Assembly (NCBI RefSeq): GCF_003151255.1
Contig: NZ_CP029481.1
Coordinates: 2,852,001 to 2,916,000, forward strand
Direction of reading: 5' to 3'
Source: Microvirga sp. 17 mud 1-3
GTDB taxonomy: Bacteria; Pseudomonadota; Alphaproteobacteria; Rhizobiales; Beijerinckiaceae
Length of the DNA: 64,000 bases
Shown here piece after piece: positions 26,626 to 34,852 of the stretch. A program made the position numbers and the translations under genes. The first letter of the stretch is position 1. Every line of letters starts with the position of its first letter. The notes beneath the pieces were generated by a model, which had not been told where the DNA came from, searched no databases, and was given only the letters and a program-made list of their open reading frames with translations.

Positions 26626-28134
26626 CTAGGCAAGCAACTGATCGAGGTCAATCATTGCTTTGGGAGGCTCTGATAGGCCTCTATAGCGCTCGGGAAGCGG
26701 CAACCGTGCATAGATTTCCTTCAACTTCGCAGCTTCCACCGGCCACTCCCAAGCGGATCCCCTACGTTCCAATGCTTCACGAGCCTTTTGAAGAACCTGA
26801 TCCTGAGGGTCAAACGCACGGTTGATCGCCTGGGCGATTTCTGCAGCATTTGACATTGAATGGACGAGGCCAAAACCCTCGCCTTCCACAACCTGACGGA
26901 GAAACGGAAGGTCATTACAGATGATAGGCAACCTCGCCGCGATAAACTCAAAGAGCTTGTTAGGCGAGCAGACACGATGATTAAAATCGACAGGTTGATA
27001 AGGAATTATTCCCGCATCGGCTTCTGAAGACCAAGATACTAGCTCGTCCCAAGGCACAGGCGGCAGAATATGCACCCTCCGAGCGACCCCAGCTTCCCGA
27101 GCCAACCGATGAAACTTATCGACGTCGCCATACCCCATCATGACAAGGTGGACCTCTGGACGAACTGCCGCAAAGGCGCTGACCAGCTCCGTTAACCCTC
27201 GACCGACATCAGCGATCCATCCCTGATACATCAAGATCTTAGCGCCTTGTCCAAGCCGCAATTTCCGACGCAATCTACCCTTGAAGCCTCCCCTGAAGCC
27301 TGCCAAGGCGTCACCGCCAGTAGCGTTCATGATAATGTCAAAAGGTTTGCAGTCGTAACAATACTCCATAAGACGGGAACAGTACGGATTCACCGTGATC
27401 GTGGCGTCGCAGTACTTGAGAAGAAGCTGCTCTTTGGAGTGGAGGAAACGCGTTTCAGCATCCGTCAAAGTTGAAATTTGCGGATAGACCTCATGGGCAT
27501 CATAAATAAGAGGAACTCCAAGGACCCTTTTAGCGTAGACGCCCGCGAGAAGTTGCGGCAGATCATGCACATGAATCACATCAGGATCTAAATAAAGAGT
27601 CCGGTAAAATAAAGCACGCTCCCAGAGATTGACTTCGGGAAGGTCTGCGAGCAGTTCAGGATCCAAAGTCGGCGCCTGCGCGAGTTTCTCCGCCGTCCCT
27701 GCCCAGAACTGCTTGATGTACCGCAACTTGAACTCCTTCAAACGAAGGCGAAACTTTGACCTAAACCTATGGAGGCCGCTTTTGAGTTCAGCTCCGCGCC
27801 TTTCCTGTTCAAGGTCAAGCTCATTTGTCATGCGAGCAATGCCGAGCTTCACCATCAACGCACGAAGCTTCGCAAATCGAGGCCCAGACAGACCCGCGCT
27901 TCCCTCCTGCCCCGCAAGGTCAAAACCCAAATCATCGAAAGCACCTTCCAGATAGCCAAGGTCCAGATCAATCCACATGACCTTAACCCTACCCAGCCGG
28001 TCACCTGCAGGGGCCTTGCCATCCTGACGAGCGACGACGATAACCTCGTGCCCCTCGTCAATCAGTGATTCTGCTTCAAGAAGGATTCGCCGGTCGACGG
28101 ATTTTCCATCGTCTGTGAGCATGACGATACGCAT
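26626..28134 (-). CDS. GT4-type glycosyltransferase
   Basis: A 502-aa GT-B enzyme. N-terminus RIVMLTDDGKSVDRRILLEAESL, then a charged insert (~residues 80-170) rich in Arg/Lys/Leu, DVIHVHDLPQLLAGVYAK and YDAHEVYPQ. Donor half: MYQGWIADVGRGLTELV, DAGIIPYQPVDFNHRVCSPNKLFEFIAARLP. The acceptor and donor motifs parallel those at 17627 and 25021, so the three are related paralogues. First gene of the leftward run 28134 to 17627; the ~500 AT-rich bases before it are the probable promoter zone. Linkage unknown. Confidence 0.82.
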   Translation of the reverse strand: MRIVMLTDDGKSVDRRILLEAESLIDEGHEVIVVARQDGKAPAGDRLGRVKVMWIDLDLGYLEGAFDDLGFDLAGQEGSAGLSGPRFAKLRALMVKLGIARMTNELDLEQERRGAELKSGLHRFRSKFRLRLKEFKLRYIKQFWAGTAEKLAQAPTLDPELLADLPEVNLWERALFYRTLYLDPDVIHVHDLPQLLAGVYAKRVLGVPLIYDAHEVYPQISTLTDAETRFLHSKEQLLLKYCDATITVNPYCSRLMEYCYDCKPFDIIMNATGGDALAGFRGGFKGRLRRKLRLGQGAKILMYQGWIADVGRGLTELVSAFAAVRPEVHLVMMGYGDVDKFHRLAREAGVARRVHILPPVPWDELVSWSSEADAGIIPYQPVDFNHRVCSPNKLFEFIAARLPIICNDLPFLRQVVEGEGFGLVHSMSNAAEIAQAINRAFDPQDQVLQKAREALERRGSAWEWPVEAAKLKEIYARLPLPERYRGLSEPPKAMIDLDQLLA

Positions 28135-28630
28135 TGGTCTTTTCGCTTTTGCTAGAAATCCGAACTCGCGAAGCCCATTTCAACTGGACAGTCTTAACCG
28201 GCAGTTTGGCAGGAATGCAGAGAGTGGACCCATAGAGCCTAAGCGCCGCTTTCGCAAGCACTGCACGCCTCTCCCAAACATGCTCTAGCTACGCAGGACC
28301 TTCAGCAACCGGCACTCTCATGGCACATCCATTGACTAGCGCGTCTAGCAGACGCGCCGATAAAGCCACATAGAAAAAGCAACATCTAAGCAAACTATGA
28401 TAATAATGCGCCTGCAATTAACATTGTCACCCAAAGAATAAGATGCCAACCTACAATTTAAAATGAACATCAATATATAAAGATAAGCTTCATCATATAA
28501 ACTCCACCGCTTTATTCGCGCGGAAATTAACCATTGCATCCATCTAATGCCCTATGCGTAATTCCAACAAATATATACAAAATAGGTAGCGCAAACAAAA
28601 AAATACCTCATATGAAAGCGATTTTTGCGC
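28135..28630. other. AT-rich intergenic region, probable promoter zone
   Basis: About 495 bases, strikingly AT-rich at 28,350-28,620, between the end of the SMR operon and the start of the GT/asnB run, both leftward. No supported gene: the longest frames are about 60 codons without ribosome sites. AT-rich islands upstream of surface-polysaccharide genes often bind xenogeneic silencers. I see no specific operator here. Confidence 0.4.
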
Positions 28631-28957
28631 CTAAACCAAAGTACAAATAATCCCCAACGCTATTGCAATAACCCCAAGCCAAAACAAAGGCGCCACGCGT
28701 TCTTTAAAGAAAATTTTGCCGCCCAGGGGAACCAATATATAAGCTCCGGCCGCAAAAGGTATAAGCTGTGAGAGCCTAACTGTTTGTAGAACCCAAACGG
28801 ACACGACCGATGAAAGCAGCATCAGACATGCACTGATCGCGAGGAGACCGAACCCAGAAAACGAAACTGGCTGCGAAGCCGCAGCCTTTACGCATAGTTG
28901 CGCGATACTGCTGCCTAACACCGCCGCGATACAAAGACTGAATTCAAGAAGAGACAT
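28631..28957 (-). CDS. SMR/EamA-like four-helix membrane protein (ArnF-like)
   Basis: 108 aa, nearly all hydrophobic, four predicted TM helices, with the small-multidrug-resistance style pattern FKERVAPLFWLGVIAIALGIICTLV at the end and SSIAQLCVKAAA in helix 1. It overlaps the start of its partner's end by 14 bases, forming a pair of half-size transporters like ArnE/ArnF, which flip undecaprenyl-phosphate-linked sugars across the inner membrane. Operon context (an ArnC/GtrB-like GT2 and a GT-C protein) supports that role rather than drug efflux. Last gene of the operon. Confidence 0.7.
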   Translation of the reverse strand: MSLLEFSLCIAAVLGSSIAQLCVKAAASQPVSFSGFGLLAISACLMLLSSVVSVWVLQTVRLSQLIPFAAGAYILVPLGGKIFFKERVAPLFWLGVIAIALGIICTLV

Positions 28958-29321
28958 TAGCCGGAACTGCGTTTCGCGTAGTTAGAAAGATACCGAAACA
29001 GATAAAAGCCATACCAATTACATATTTCAAGCTTATAATATCGTTGAAAATTAGAACACTGGCGACGGGTGTCAGTACATATATGGACGCCGTCCATGGA
29101 TACGCCTGCGAGAGCGGCAATCGTCTCAGCGCGAGCACCCAGGCCACCGTCCCGATAAACATAAAGATAGCGGCGAACGCTAGCCAGGGATTGAAGAGCC
29201 ACCCTTTCTGTAGCTCCGGGTGAATTGTAGAATATATAGCTGCTGCCTTAAACAGAACCTGCACAGAGGTCATGCAGCCGACCATTATACCGACTGCTCC
29301 CCACGCAATTCGTATATCCAT
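28944..29321 (-). CDS. SMR/EamA-like four-helix membrane protein (ArnE-like)
   Basis: 125 aa with four TM helices; VLFKAAAIYS in helix 1, LALRRLPLSQAYPW before helix 3 (the conserved SMR/EamA P-L-S-x-A-Y-P-W region), and FNDIISLKYVIGMAFICFGIFL at the end. Its tail overlaps the next gene by 14 bases, so a heterodimer is likely. Probable flippase subunit for a polyprenyl-phosphate sugar; EamA metabolite transport is the alternative. Starts 73 bases after the upstream methyltransferase. Confidence 0.7.
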   Translation of the reverse strand: MDIRIAWGAVGIMVGCMTSVQVLFKAAAIYSTIHPELQKGWLFNPWLAFAAIFMFIGTVAWVLALRRLPLSQAYPWTASIYVLTPVASVLIFNDIISLKYVIGMAFICFGIFLTTRNAVPANVSS

Positions 29322-29394
29322 GGATACACCCTATTCGCCCATTGATATGGCCGCACACATGAACAATCGGCCATTCATCAACTTCAGCTTGCCG

Positions 29395-30138
29395 CTACTG
29401 CTTCGAGGCTATAATTAAACATTGCCCACAAGCAACCGCATTAATAACGGGGATCTTTTCCACGAAAGGTTCAACCGATTTACAAGCTCTTGCCAACCAA
29501 TCTGGACAGAACATAGGAACTAGATTAACGTGTTGAACTGCTTTTACTTGAAAATCTGCGGCTTTAATCCAGGCCCTTAATGTCGGCGACAGAAACGACT
29601 GCTCCTCATGCTCGATATGGTAGCGAGAGACCCGCTCTAGGATCTTTAAGATCGGATTAAACCCGTTAGGCTCTAGGATGATCATTGTGTCGGCTAACGC
29701 TGCCGCACAGGCAACTGCCCGCTGAGGGTCAGGAAGGTGGTGGAGGACACCACGCAAGACGACACAGTCAAATGGGGGACGCCCTCTTAGGAGATTTGGA
29801 TCATAGATGTTTCCTACTTCGAAATGAGCCCGATCTGAAACACCCGCCTCCAGAGCTCGTTTAGTTGCAGCATCCGTGGCGGCTGAAGCTGGATCGATTC
29901 CCAAAACCTCCTCTGCTCCTAGCGTGAGGAATTCGAGGCTATATGCTCCATCTCCGCAGCCGAGATCTAGAACGCGCTTCGATTTGAACGCATAAATATC
30001 AGCAATACTCTTACTGATCCGCGCGTTCGCAAGCCGAGACGAAATCTTCTCGGCCGTATAAACATACGATCCAGTACGCTTCACATCGTCATCGAAGCGG
30101 CTGACATTGGTCTTTACTAGGTTTCGATTGTTACTCAT
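29395..30138 (-). CDS. Class I SAM-dependent methyltransferase
   Basis: 247 aa. SAM-binding motif I is LDLGCGDGAYSLEFL, motif II region VLGIDPASAATDAA, and the post-motif segment DCVVLRGVLHHLPDPQRAV is typical of Methyltransf_11/25. No TM segment. Substrate is not evident; sugar O-methylation or capping is plausible in this locus. Its ATG overlaps the previous gene's stop (ATGA at 30135-30138), so the two methyltransferases are coupled. Confidence 0.82.
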   Translation of the reverse strand: MSNNRNLVKTNVSRFDDDVKRTGSYVYTAEKISSRLANARISKSIADIYAFKSKRVLDLGCGDGAYSLEFLTLGAEEVLGIDPASAATDAATKRALEAGVSDRAHFEVGNIYDPNLLRGRPPFDCVVLRGVLHHLPDPQRAVACAAALADTMIILEPNGFNPILKILERVSRYHIEHEEQSFLSPTLRAWIKAADFQVKAVQHVNLVPMFCPDWLARACKSVEPFVEKIPVINAVACGQCLIIASKQ

Positions 30139-31061
30139 TTGGAACTGCCAATCGCTTTTTGTCCGACAGCTAGTAGGTTTCCAACGTTTAGAGGTATTCT
30201 GACCTCCGCCGCCCCAAAGCGTTTTAAAACGTTCTCAACCCTATTCTTCAGTTTATCGTGCATTGGCGTCAACCTGAGCCAATAGCGCAACGGGTAAGTA
30301 TTTGTAATCGTCTGAACCCGGATGTGATCGAACCCAGCCTCTCGTAGCAATGTACTGACAGACTCGGGGCTAAAGAGTTGCAGGTGTTCGATATCGATAA
30401 TCGGCGAACGCATGCCCAAGGCTCGGTTCAATAATCCCCGCCAATTATGAACGACTACAGCAACTAGCCCGCCTGGCTCGAGGAGCTCATAAACCGTCCT
30501 CATGAGCTGGCCAGGTTCGGAGACGTGTTCAAGCGTCATAAAGCTGCAGACGAGCGAGGGACGAACGTCGGCCACGATCTCGGCAGAGAACATCCCTTCT
30601 CGAAGCAAAGGGCGGATCTCTTCTGGGGCCGCGTCAATTGCAGCCTTGGAAGGTTCAACACCTATTGCCTTGCCGAAGCCCCAACGCAAAAACCAACTCA
30701 GCAGATACCCGTTTCCAGCACCGATATCGATCGCCGCAGTTCGGGAGGTAAGTTCGGATACATACGGAGCCAGAGCGTTGGCATAACTTTCTGCAGCGCA
30801 TCTCGCCTCTTCGGCGGAATCATATGCTGCCTCGGCATAAGCACTTGTAAGGAAAGACAGGTCGGGCGGTGCAGGAGCATAGATCAAGTTACAGCTTGTG
30901 CAGCGAACGAGCCGATGGCACATGAATTCTGGCTGCTTCCTAGATGCATAAGTATAATCCGTTACTCTCGTGTTATCGAGACGCTCATCAGCGAAATGAA
31001 CGCTTTCTCGCGCTCCACATGCAGGGCAGACACGCTCGTTTATTTTTTTTGGATCAGACAA
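30135..31061 (-). CDS. Zinc-ribbon class I SAM methyltransferase
   Basis: ~308 aa. N-terminal zinc-binding knuckles CPACG and CTSCNLIY (residues ~12-60) precede a Methyltransf_23-type domain with AIDIGAGNGYLLSWFLRWG (motif I) and CSFMTLEHVSEPGQLM. This architecture is common among sugar C- or O-methyltransferases of O-antigen and antibiotic clusters; NDP-hexose C-methyltransferases also carry an N-terminal zinc motif. I chose the TTG at 31061: GAGGGG lies 7 bases before it and it overlaps the upstream stop by 8 bases. A TTG at 31082 would add 7 residues. Sugar substrate is inferred from context. Confidence 0.8.
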   Translation of the reverse strand: MSDPKKINERVCPACGARESVHFADERLDNTRVTDYTYASRKQPEFMCHRLVRCTSCNLIYAPAPPDLSFLTSAYAEAAYDSAEEARCAAESYANALAPYVSELTSRTAAIDIGAGNGYLLSWFLRWGFGKAIGVEPSKAAIDAAPEEIRPLLREGMFSAEIVADVRPSLVCSFMTLEHVSEPGQLMRTVYELLEPGGLVAVVVHNWRGLLNRALGMRSPIIDIEHLQLFSPESVSTLLREAGFDHIRVQTITNTYPLRYWLRLTPMHDKLKNRVENVLKRFGAAEVRIPLNVGNLLAVGQKAIGSSK

Positions 31062-33051
31062 GTGTATTCCCCTCGCCTGCAATATGAAGCTGCGCTTGTT
31101 TTACCTCGCCACGCACAATGATATTCTTTCTAATGAAAGCCGGTCTTCCCTTCGTCTCCTCAAGAATCTTACCAATATACTCTCCAAGCAACCCCAGGCC
31201 GAGAATTGTCGCAGAGCCGAAGAACATAATTAACAGTGACAGAAACGTAATCCCCTTCGGGACAGAGTCTGGAGCTGCGATCCGGACGATGATGGCAACT
31301 AGAGCCAATAGAGAAGTACCAGCAAACGCGAGACCGCCAAAAGCACTCAGAAGGTGGAGGGGCATGCGAGAAAAGGAGAAGATAGCTTTTTTAGCCCATC
31401 CGATATTCCGAATCCAGTTATTGGTGCTGACTCCAAACATCCTTTCAGGCCGGACGTAATCGACTCCCATTTGATTAAAGCCGACGAATGCCCGCAACCC
31501 CCGCAGGAACGCGTCGTGCTCACGACATTGTAACATCCAATGCACGACGGTTCGATCGAGCAATGAGAAATCGCCTGCATCTTTTGGGATAGGCACGTCA
31601 CTCATAGCCGCCAACAATCTATAGAAACCTCTGTAGCAGGCCTCGAGCCAAGCAGGCATCTCGCGTTTAACACGACGCCCGTAAACAACGTCAGCCCCTT
31701 CCCGCCACTTCGTAATGAACTCTTCTATGATTTCAGGTGGATCCTGTAGATCTCCGTCAAGAAGCACGCAGGCTTCCTTACTAGCGAGCTCCATGCCACT
31801 TCGAAATGCGGACTGAGATCCAAAGTTGCGCGAATGACTTATACCAATCACGTGCGGATCTTGCGCAGTAATCTCCCGGATGACTTCAGCAGAATTATCA
31901 GGTGAATTATCGTTGACAAATATTATTTCGTAATCGACCCGAGCTCTATTAAATGCCTTTACTAGGCGTTCATGCATTATAGGAATCGCCTGTTCGTCGC
32001 GATAACATGCGACAACAGCCGAGATGGAGTTCTTCTCTTTACGTAGCTGTGGTTTCTTTGTGAGCTTCCCAAACTCGGCATGGGTAAGAAAATCACGCCA
32101 CCAGTCACGTGTGGTGAGTAGTCCGTTCTCTAAGGAAAGTCGGGCCCTCCATCCGAGAAGCTCGAGTGCCTTACTCGGATCCGCATACCAAGCGTCGACG
32201 TCCCAAGCGCGTCCAACAGCACTGTCGAACTCGGGAATGGCATCGATATCGAAAGTACGACGCGCCAAGTCCGCCAGCTCTCCAAGGGACGTCTGAACAC
32301 CTGTGCCTATATTGATCGACTCGCCTGCCAATTGGGGGCCCATCGCTGTCGCGGCATCGACGAAAGCGTGCACAACGTCGTCAACATGCACAAAATCCCG
32401 AGCGATCTCCGGCCTCGCAAATTGTGGAAGCTCTCCATGGAGAGACTTCTCGCATAGAACGGGAATTAGGCGCGACGTATCCTCATAAGGACCATACACA
32501 GAATAGAGCCGGAGGTTCACAACAGGAACGCTACGAACCTTTCCATAGTAAGCGACTGCGTGACTTGTCGCGGCTTTACTGACGGCATAGTGGCTATTGG
32601 GAAGAAGTCTTCCATCCTCCGTCGGCCCAGCTGCATTCAGTCCATACTCCGAAGAGCTCCCAGCATGAACGAACGCTGCTAGTTCCAACCCGGAAACAGC
32701 CTCCATGAGCTGTATAAAGCTCAGGTAGTTGGTCGCATGAATTCGTTCAAAATTCTGCTCGAAAGAGTATGCACCGAAGGATGAGCAATCGAAAATTGTC
32801 CTCGGCGCCACCTTAGCGAGGGCCGAATGAACCGTTACGGGATCCTCAAGGTTAAGGAAGTTTAGGTTAGCGGCTGGGATACCGTCTAAACGCCAGGAAT
32901 CTCCTGAAAAAAAAGTTCCGACGACATCCTCTCGCTCGCTCAGGAGCGCACGAAGCAAGTTTGCCCCGATGAAACCGCTCGCACCGATAATCAGAATCGG
33001 ACCGTGGAGCTTTCGGATTTTTGTCGAAATGCTCATTGAGCGAAGGGTCAT
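31054..33051 (-). CDS. Fused NAD-dependent sugar epimerase/dehydratase and GtrB/ArnC-like GT2
   Basis: 665 aa, two enzymes in one chain. Residues ~17-330 are an extended SDR: GASGFIG at 23-29, HAGSSSEYG, catalytic Y155-x3-K159 (HYAVSKAA), and RDFVHVDDVVHAF. Residues ~342-665 are a polyprenyl-phosphate glycosyltransferase: VVACYRDEQAIP, VNDNSPDNS, DGDLQDPPE at 432-440, and two C-terminal TM helices ending LGLLGEYIGKILEETKGRP, as in GtrB/ArnC. The chain would modify an NDP-sugar and load it onto undecaprenyl phosphate. Its ATG overlaps the transketolase stop (ATGA). Substrates are unknown. Confidence 0.88.
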   Translation of the reverse strand: MTLRSMSISTKIRKLHGPILIIGASGFIGANLLRALLSEREDVVGTFFSGDSWRLDGIPAANLNFLNLEDPVTVHSALAKVAPRTIFDCSSFGAYSFEQNFERIHATNYLSFIQLMEAVSGLELAAFVHAGSSSEYGLNAAGPTEDGRLLPNSHYAVSKAATSHAVAYYGKVRSVPVVNLRLYSVYGPYEDTSRLIPVLCEKSLHGELPQFARPEIARDFVHVDDVVHAFVDAATAMGPQLAGESINIGTGVQTSLGELADLARRTFDIDAIPEFDSAVGRAWDVDAWYADPSKALELLGWRARLSLENGLLTTRDWWRDFLTHAEFGKLTKKPQLRKEKNSISAVVACYRDEQAIPIMHERLVKAFNRARVDYEIIFVNDNSPDNSAEVIREITAQDPHVIGISHSRNFGSQSAFRSGMELASKEACVLLDGDLQDPPEIIEEFITKWREGADVVYGRRVKREMPAWLEACYRGFYRLLAAMSDVPIPKDAGDFSLLDRTVVHWMLQCREHDAFLRGLRAFVGFNQMGVDYVRPERMFGVSTNNWIRNIGWAKKAIFSFSRMPLHLLSAFGGLAFAGTSLLALVAIIVRIAAPDSVPKGITFLSLLIMFFGSATILGLGLLGEYIGKILEETKGRPAFIRKNIIVRGEVKQAQLHIAGEGNTLV

Positions 33052-33950
33052 GAACTCGCCTCTCCACCGGTCACGAAGGCCAGAATAGCCTCTTGATCCA
33101 AGCCAGATATTCTCCGGTGATACGCCTGAGAGCCAAAACGCTCGGTAGGATATCCGTGAGCGTAGCGATGAACGAAGCGCCGGATGGGCTTATTGTGAGT
33201 CGCCAAAAAGTGACTAAATTGCATTCCTAGTCCACCAGCGGCTACATGCTCTTCAACGACGATCACGGGCCGCCCATCACGAGCGTGCTTAAGGATGTCA
33301 TCTGGAACGGATGTCAGAGGCAGTTCAGATACAGCCCAGACTGCTGGCCGCTTGGATCGCTCAATCCTCTCGAGGGCCCCCCATGCGAGGCCGGCGAGTG
33401 GCCCAAGGGCAACGATAGCACCGCGATCCCCATCAAGGACAAGGCGCCACGGCTCGTAAGTAGGAACTGCGGTGCCTTTAGGACGAGCATCGTAGCCCAA
33501 CCGCAAGTATGTTGGCCCGCCAATAAATCTCAGCATGGCCGGAATGTCTTCGTCGAAGGCTGGGACTAGTACCCGGACGCCAAGAGCTGTCATGGCCGCG
33601 CAATCTTCCAGCGCATGATGGGTCGGTCCCATATGACCGTAGGCGTAGCCGCCACCATTTCCGACCAAACAGACTGGCAGGCGGCCGAGGCAAATGTCAT
33701 TGCGGATTTGCTCGAACGGGCGTGCGTAGCAGAACGGCGCGATGCTGTACACGAAGGCCTTTAAACCTTCACGGACAAGCCCGGCGGCGACCCCGACCAT
33801 ATTTTGTTCTGCAACGCCCATGTTGATGAAACGTTGGCCAAAGGCAGCGCGGACCCCCTCCAATGCCATGAACCCTAGATCGCCTGTCAGGAAGAACTGG
33901 TCCGGGTGATTGCATTGCTCGATCAGTGTTGAAGCAAAAGCGTTCCTCAT
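33048..33950 (-). CDS. Transketolase-type ThDP enzyme, C-terminal subunit
   Basis: 300 aa. Pyrimidine-binding half of a split transketolase: FINMGVAEQNMVGVAAGLV with the ThDP-activating Glu, PFCYARPFEQIRNDIC, GGGYAYGHMGPTHHALEDCA, and a C-terminal transketolase_C fold with VVEEHVAAGGLG. Pairs with the next gene upstream (ATGA overlap). Split transketolases serve pentose metabolism or ketol transfer in secondary and surface sugar pathways. A housekeeping role is unlikely given its place between a GT-C protein and a sugar epimerase. Substrate not identifiable. Confidence 0.88.
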   Translation of the reverse strand: MRNAFASTLIEQCNHPDQFFLTGDLGFMALEGVRAAFGQRFINMGVAEQNMVGVAAGLVREGLKAFVYSIAPFCYARPFEQIRNDICLGRLPVCLVGNGGGYAYGHMGPTHHALEDCAAMTALGVRVLVPAFDEDIPAMLRFIGGPTYLRLGYDARPKGTAVPTYEPWRLVLDGDRGAIVALGPLAGLAWGALERIERSKRPAVWAVSELPLTSVPDDILKHARDGRPVIVVEEHVAAGGLGMQFSHFLATHNKPIRRFVHRYAHGYPTERFGSQAYHRRISGLDQEAILAFVTGGEASS

Positions 33951-34771
33951 CGCGATCCCTCGGTGCTCGCGCCCCTAGCATCCACATTAAAGTCGTCTGG
34001 CAGCGGCAAATAGTGCGAATCCAGCCGATCCTCGTAATGCAAACCGCGCCCCTTCACCGTCTTTAGAACGACGATGTGCGGCCTGTTAGCCTGGCCTGCG
34101 CCGAGCCCCCCCATGATCGCCGCTATATCGTGGCCGTCGACTGACACAACGGAACCTCCAAAAGATTCCAGGCGCGACGTTAGATCATTAAACGACACCA
34201 CCTCCTCTGTCCGACCGAAACCCTGCCATCCGTTCTGATCAATCAGGATTGTTAGATTGTCCAAGCGTTGATGGACAGCAAAGGTTAGCGCCTCCCAACA
34301 TGCTCCCTCCTGCCATTCACCATCAGAACACAAGCAGAAAACCCGCTTACCACTTCCCTTATGTCGGGCAGCCAAGGCAAGACCCGCGGAAAGCGAGGGC
34401 CCATGCCCGAGGCTTCCTGTAGAGAAAAGAAGCCCAGGGATGCCAGTGCCCGAAGGGTGCCCGGGAAGAGTGGTATCGTCCCGACAGAAGCTATCCAGCT
34501 CTGCGTCGCTTAACTTCCCTACGCTCCAAAGCGCTACATAAAGAGCACCTGCTGAATGCCCCTTGGACAAGACGAATTGGTCCTCGGGCTTCATACCCCA
34601 GTGATGAAGTGCGACAATAGCTTCTAAGCAGGAAAGATTCCCCCCGACGTGACCCGCTTTGGCATGCAGATGCATGCAAAGGAGGCGCCTGCGGGCTCTC
34701 GAAATTACTTCATCAACAATAGCTTGCTGATCCATAGATGTACTCGGCGTCTTATCCTGGGAGAGCTTCAT
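33947..34771 (-). CDS. Transketolase-type ThDP enzyme, N-terminal subunit
   Basis: 274 aa. ThDP pyrophosphate-binding half: KAGHVGGNLSCLEAI, FVLSKGHSAGALY, LPGHPSGTGIPG, TGSLGHGPSLSAGLALAA, and the metal-binding CSDGEWQEGACWEAL (GDG-type) with LTILIDQNGWQGFG. Start set at ATG 34771 from family register; in-frame starts at 34801 and 34825 would add up to 18 residues with no homology-like pattern. Coupled to the C-terminal subunit by an ATGA overlap. It follows the GT-C gene after ~80 bases. Confidence 0.88.
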   Translation of the reverse strand: MKLSQDKTPSTSMDQQAIVDEVISRARRRLLCMHLHAKAGHVGGNLSCLEAIVALHHWGMKPEDQFVLSKGHSAGALYVALWSVGKLSDAELDSFCRDDTTLPGHPSGTGIPGLLFSTGSLGHGPSLSAGLALAARHKGSGKRVFCLCSDGEWQEGACWEALTFAVHQRLDNLTILIDQNGWQGFGRTEEVVSFNDLTSRLESFGGSVVSVDGHDIAAIMGGLGAGQANRPHIVVLKTVKGRGLHYEDRLDSHYLPLPDDFNVDARGASTEGSR

Positions 34772-34852
34772 TCCAGCTCGGGTTGGCAGGAAGCGCTTCA
34801 TAGCAAAGCCGAACGCCAAGGTCATCCATTCAAGGAAATTTTGTTGCTGCGG

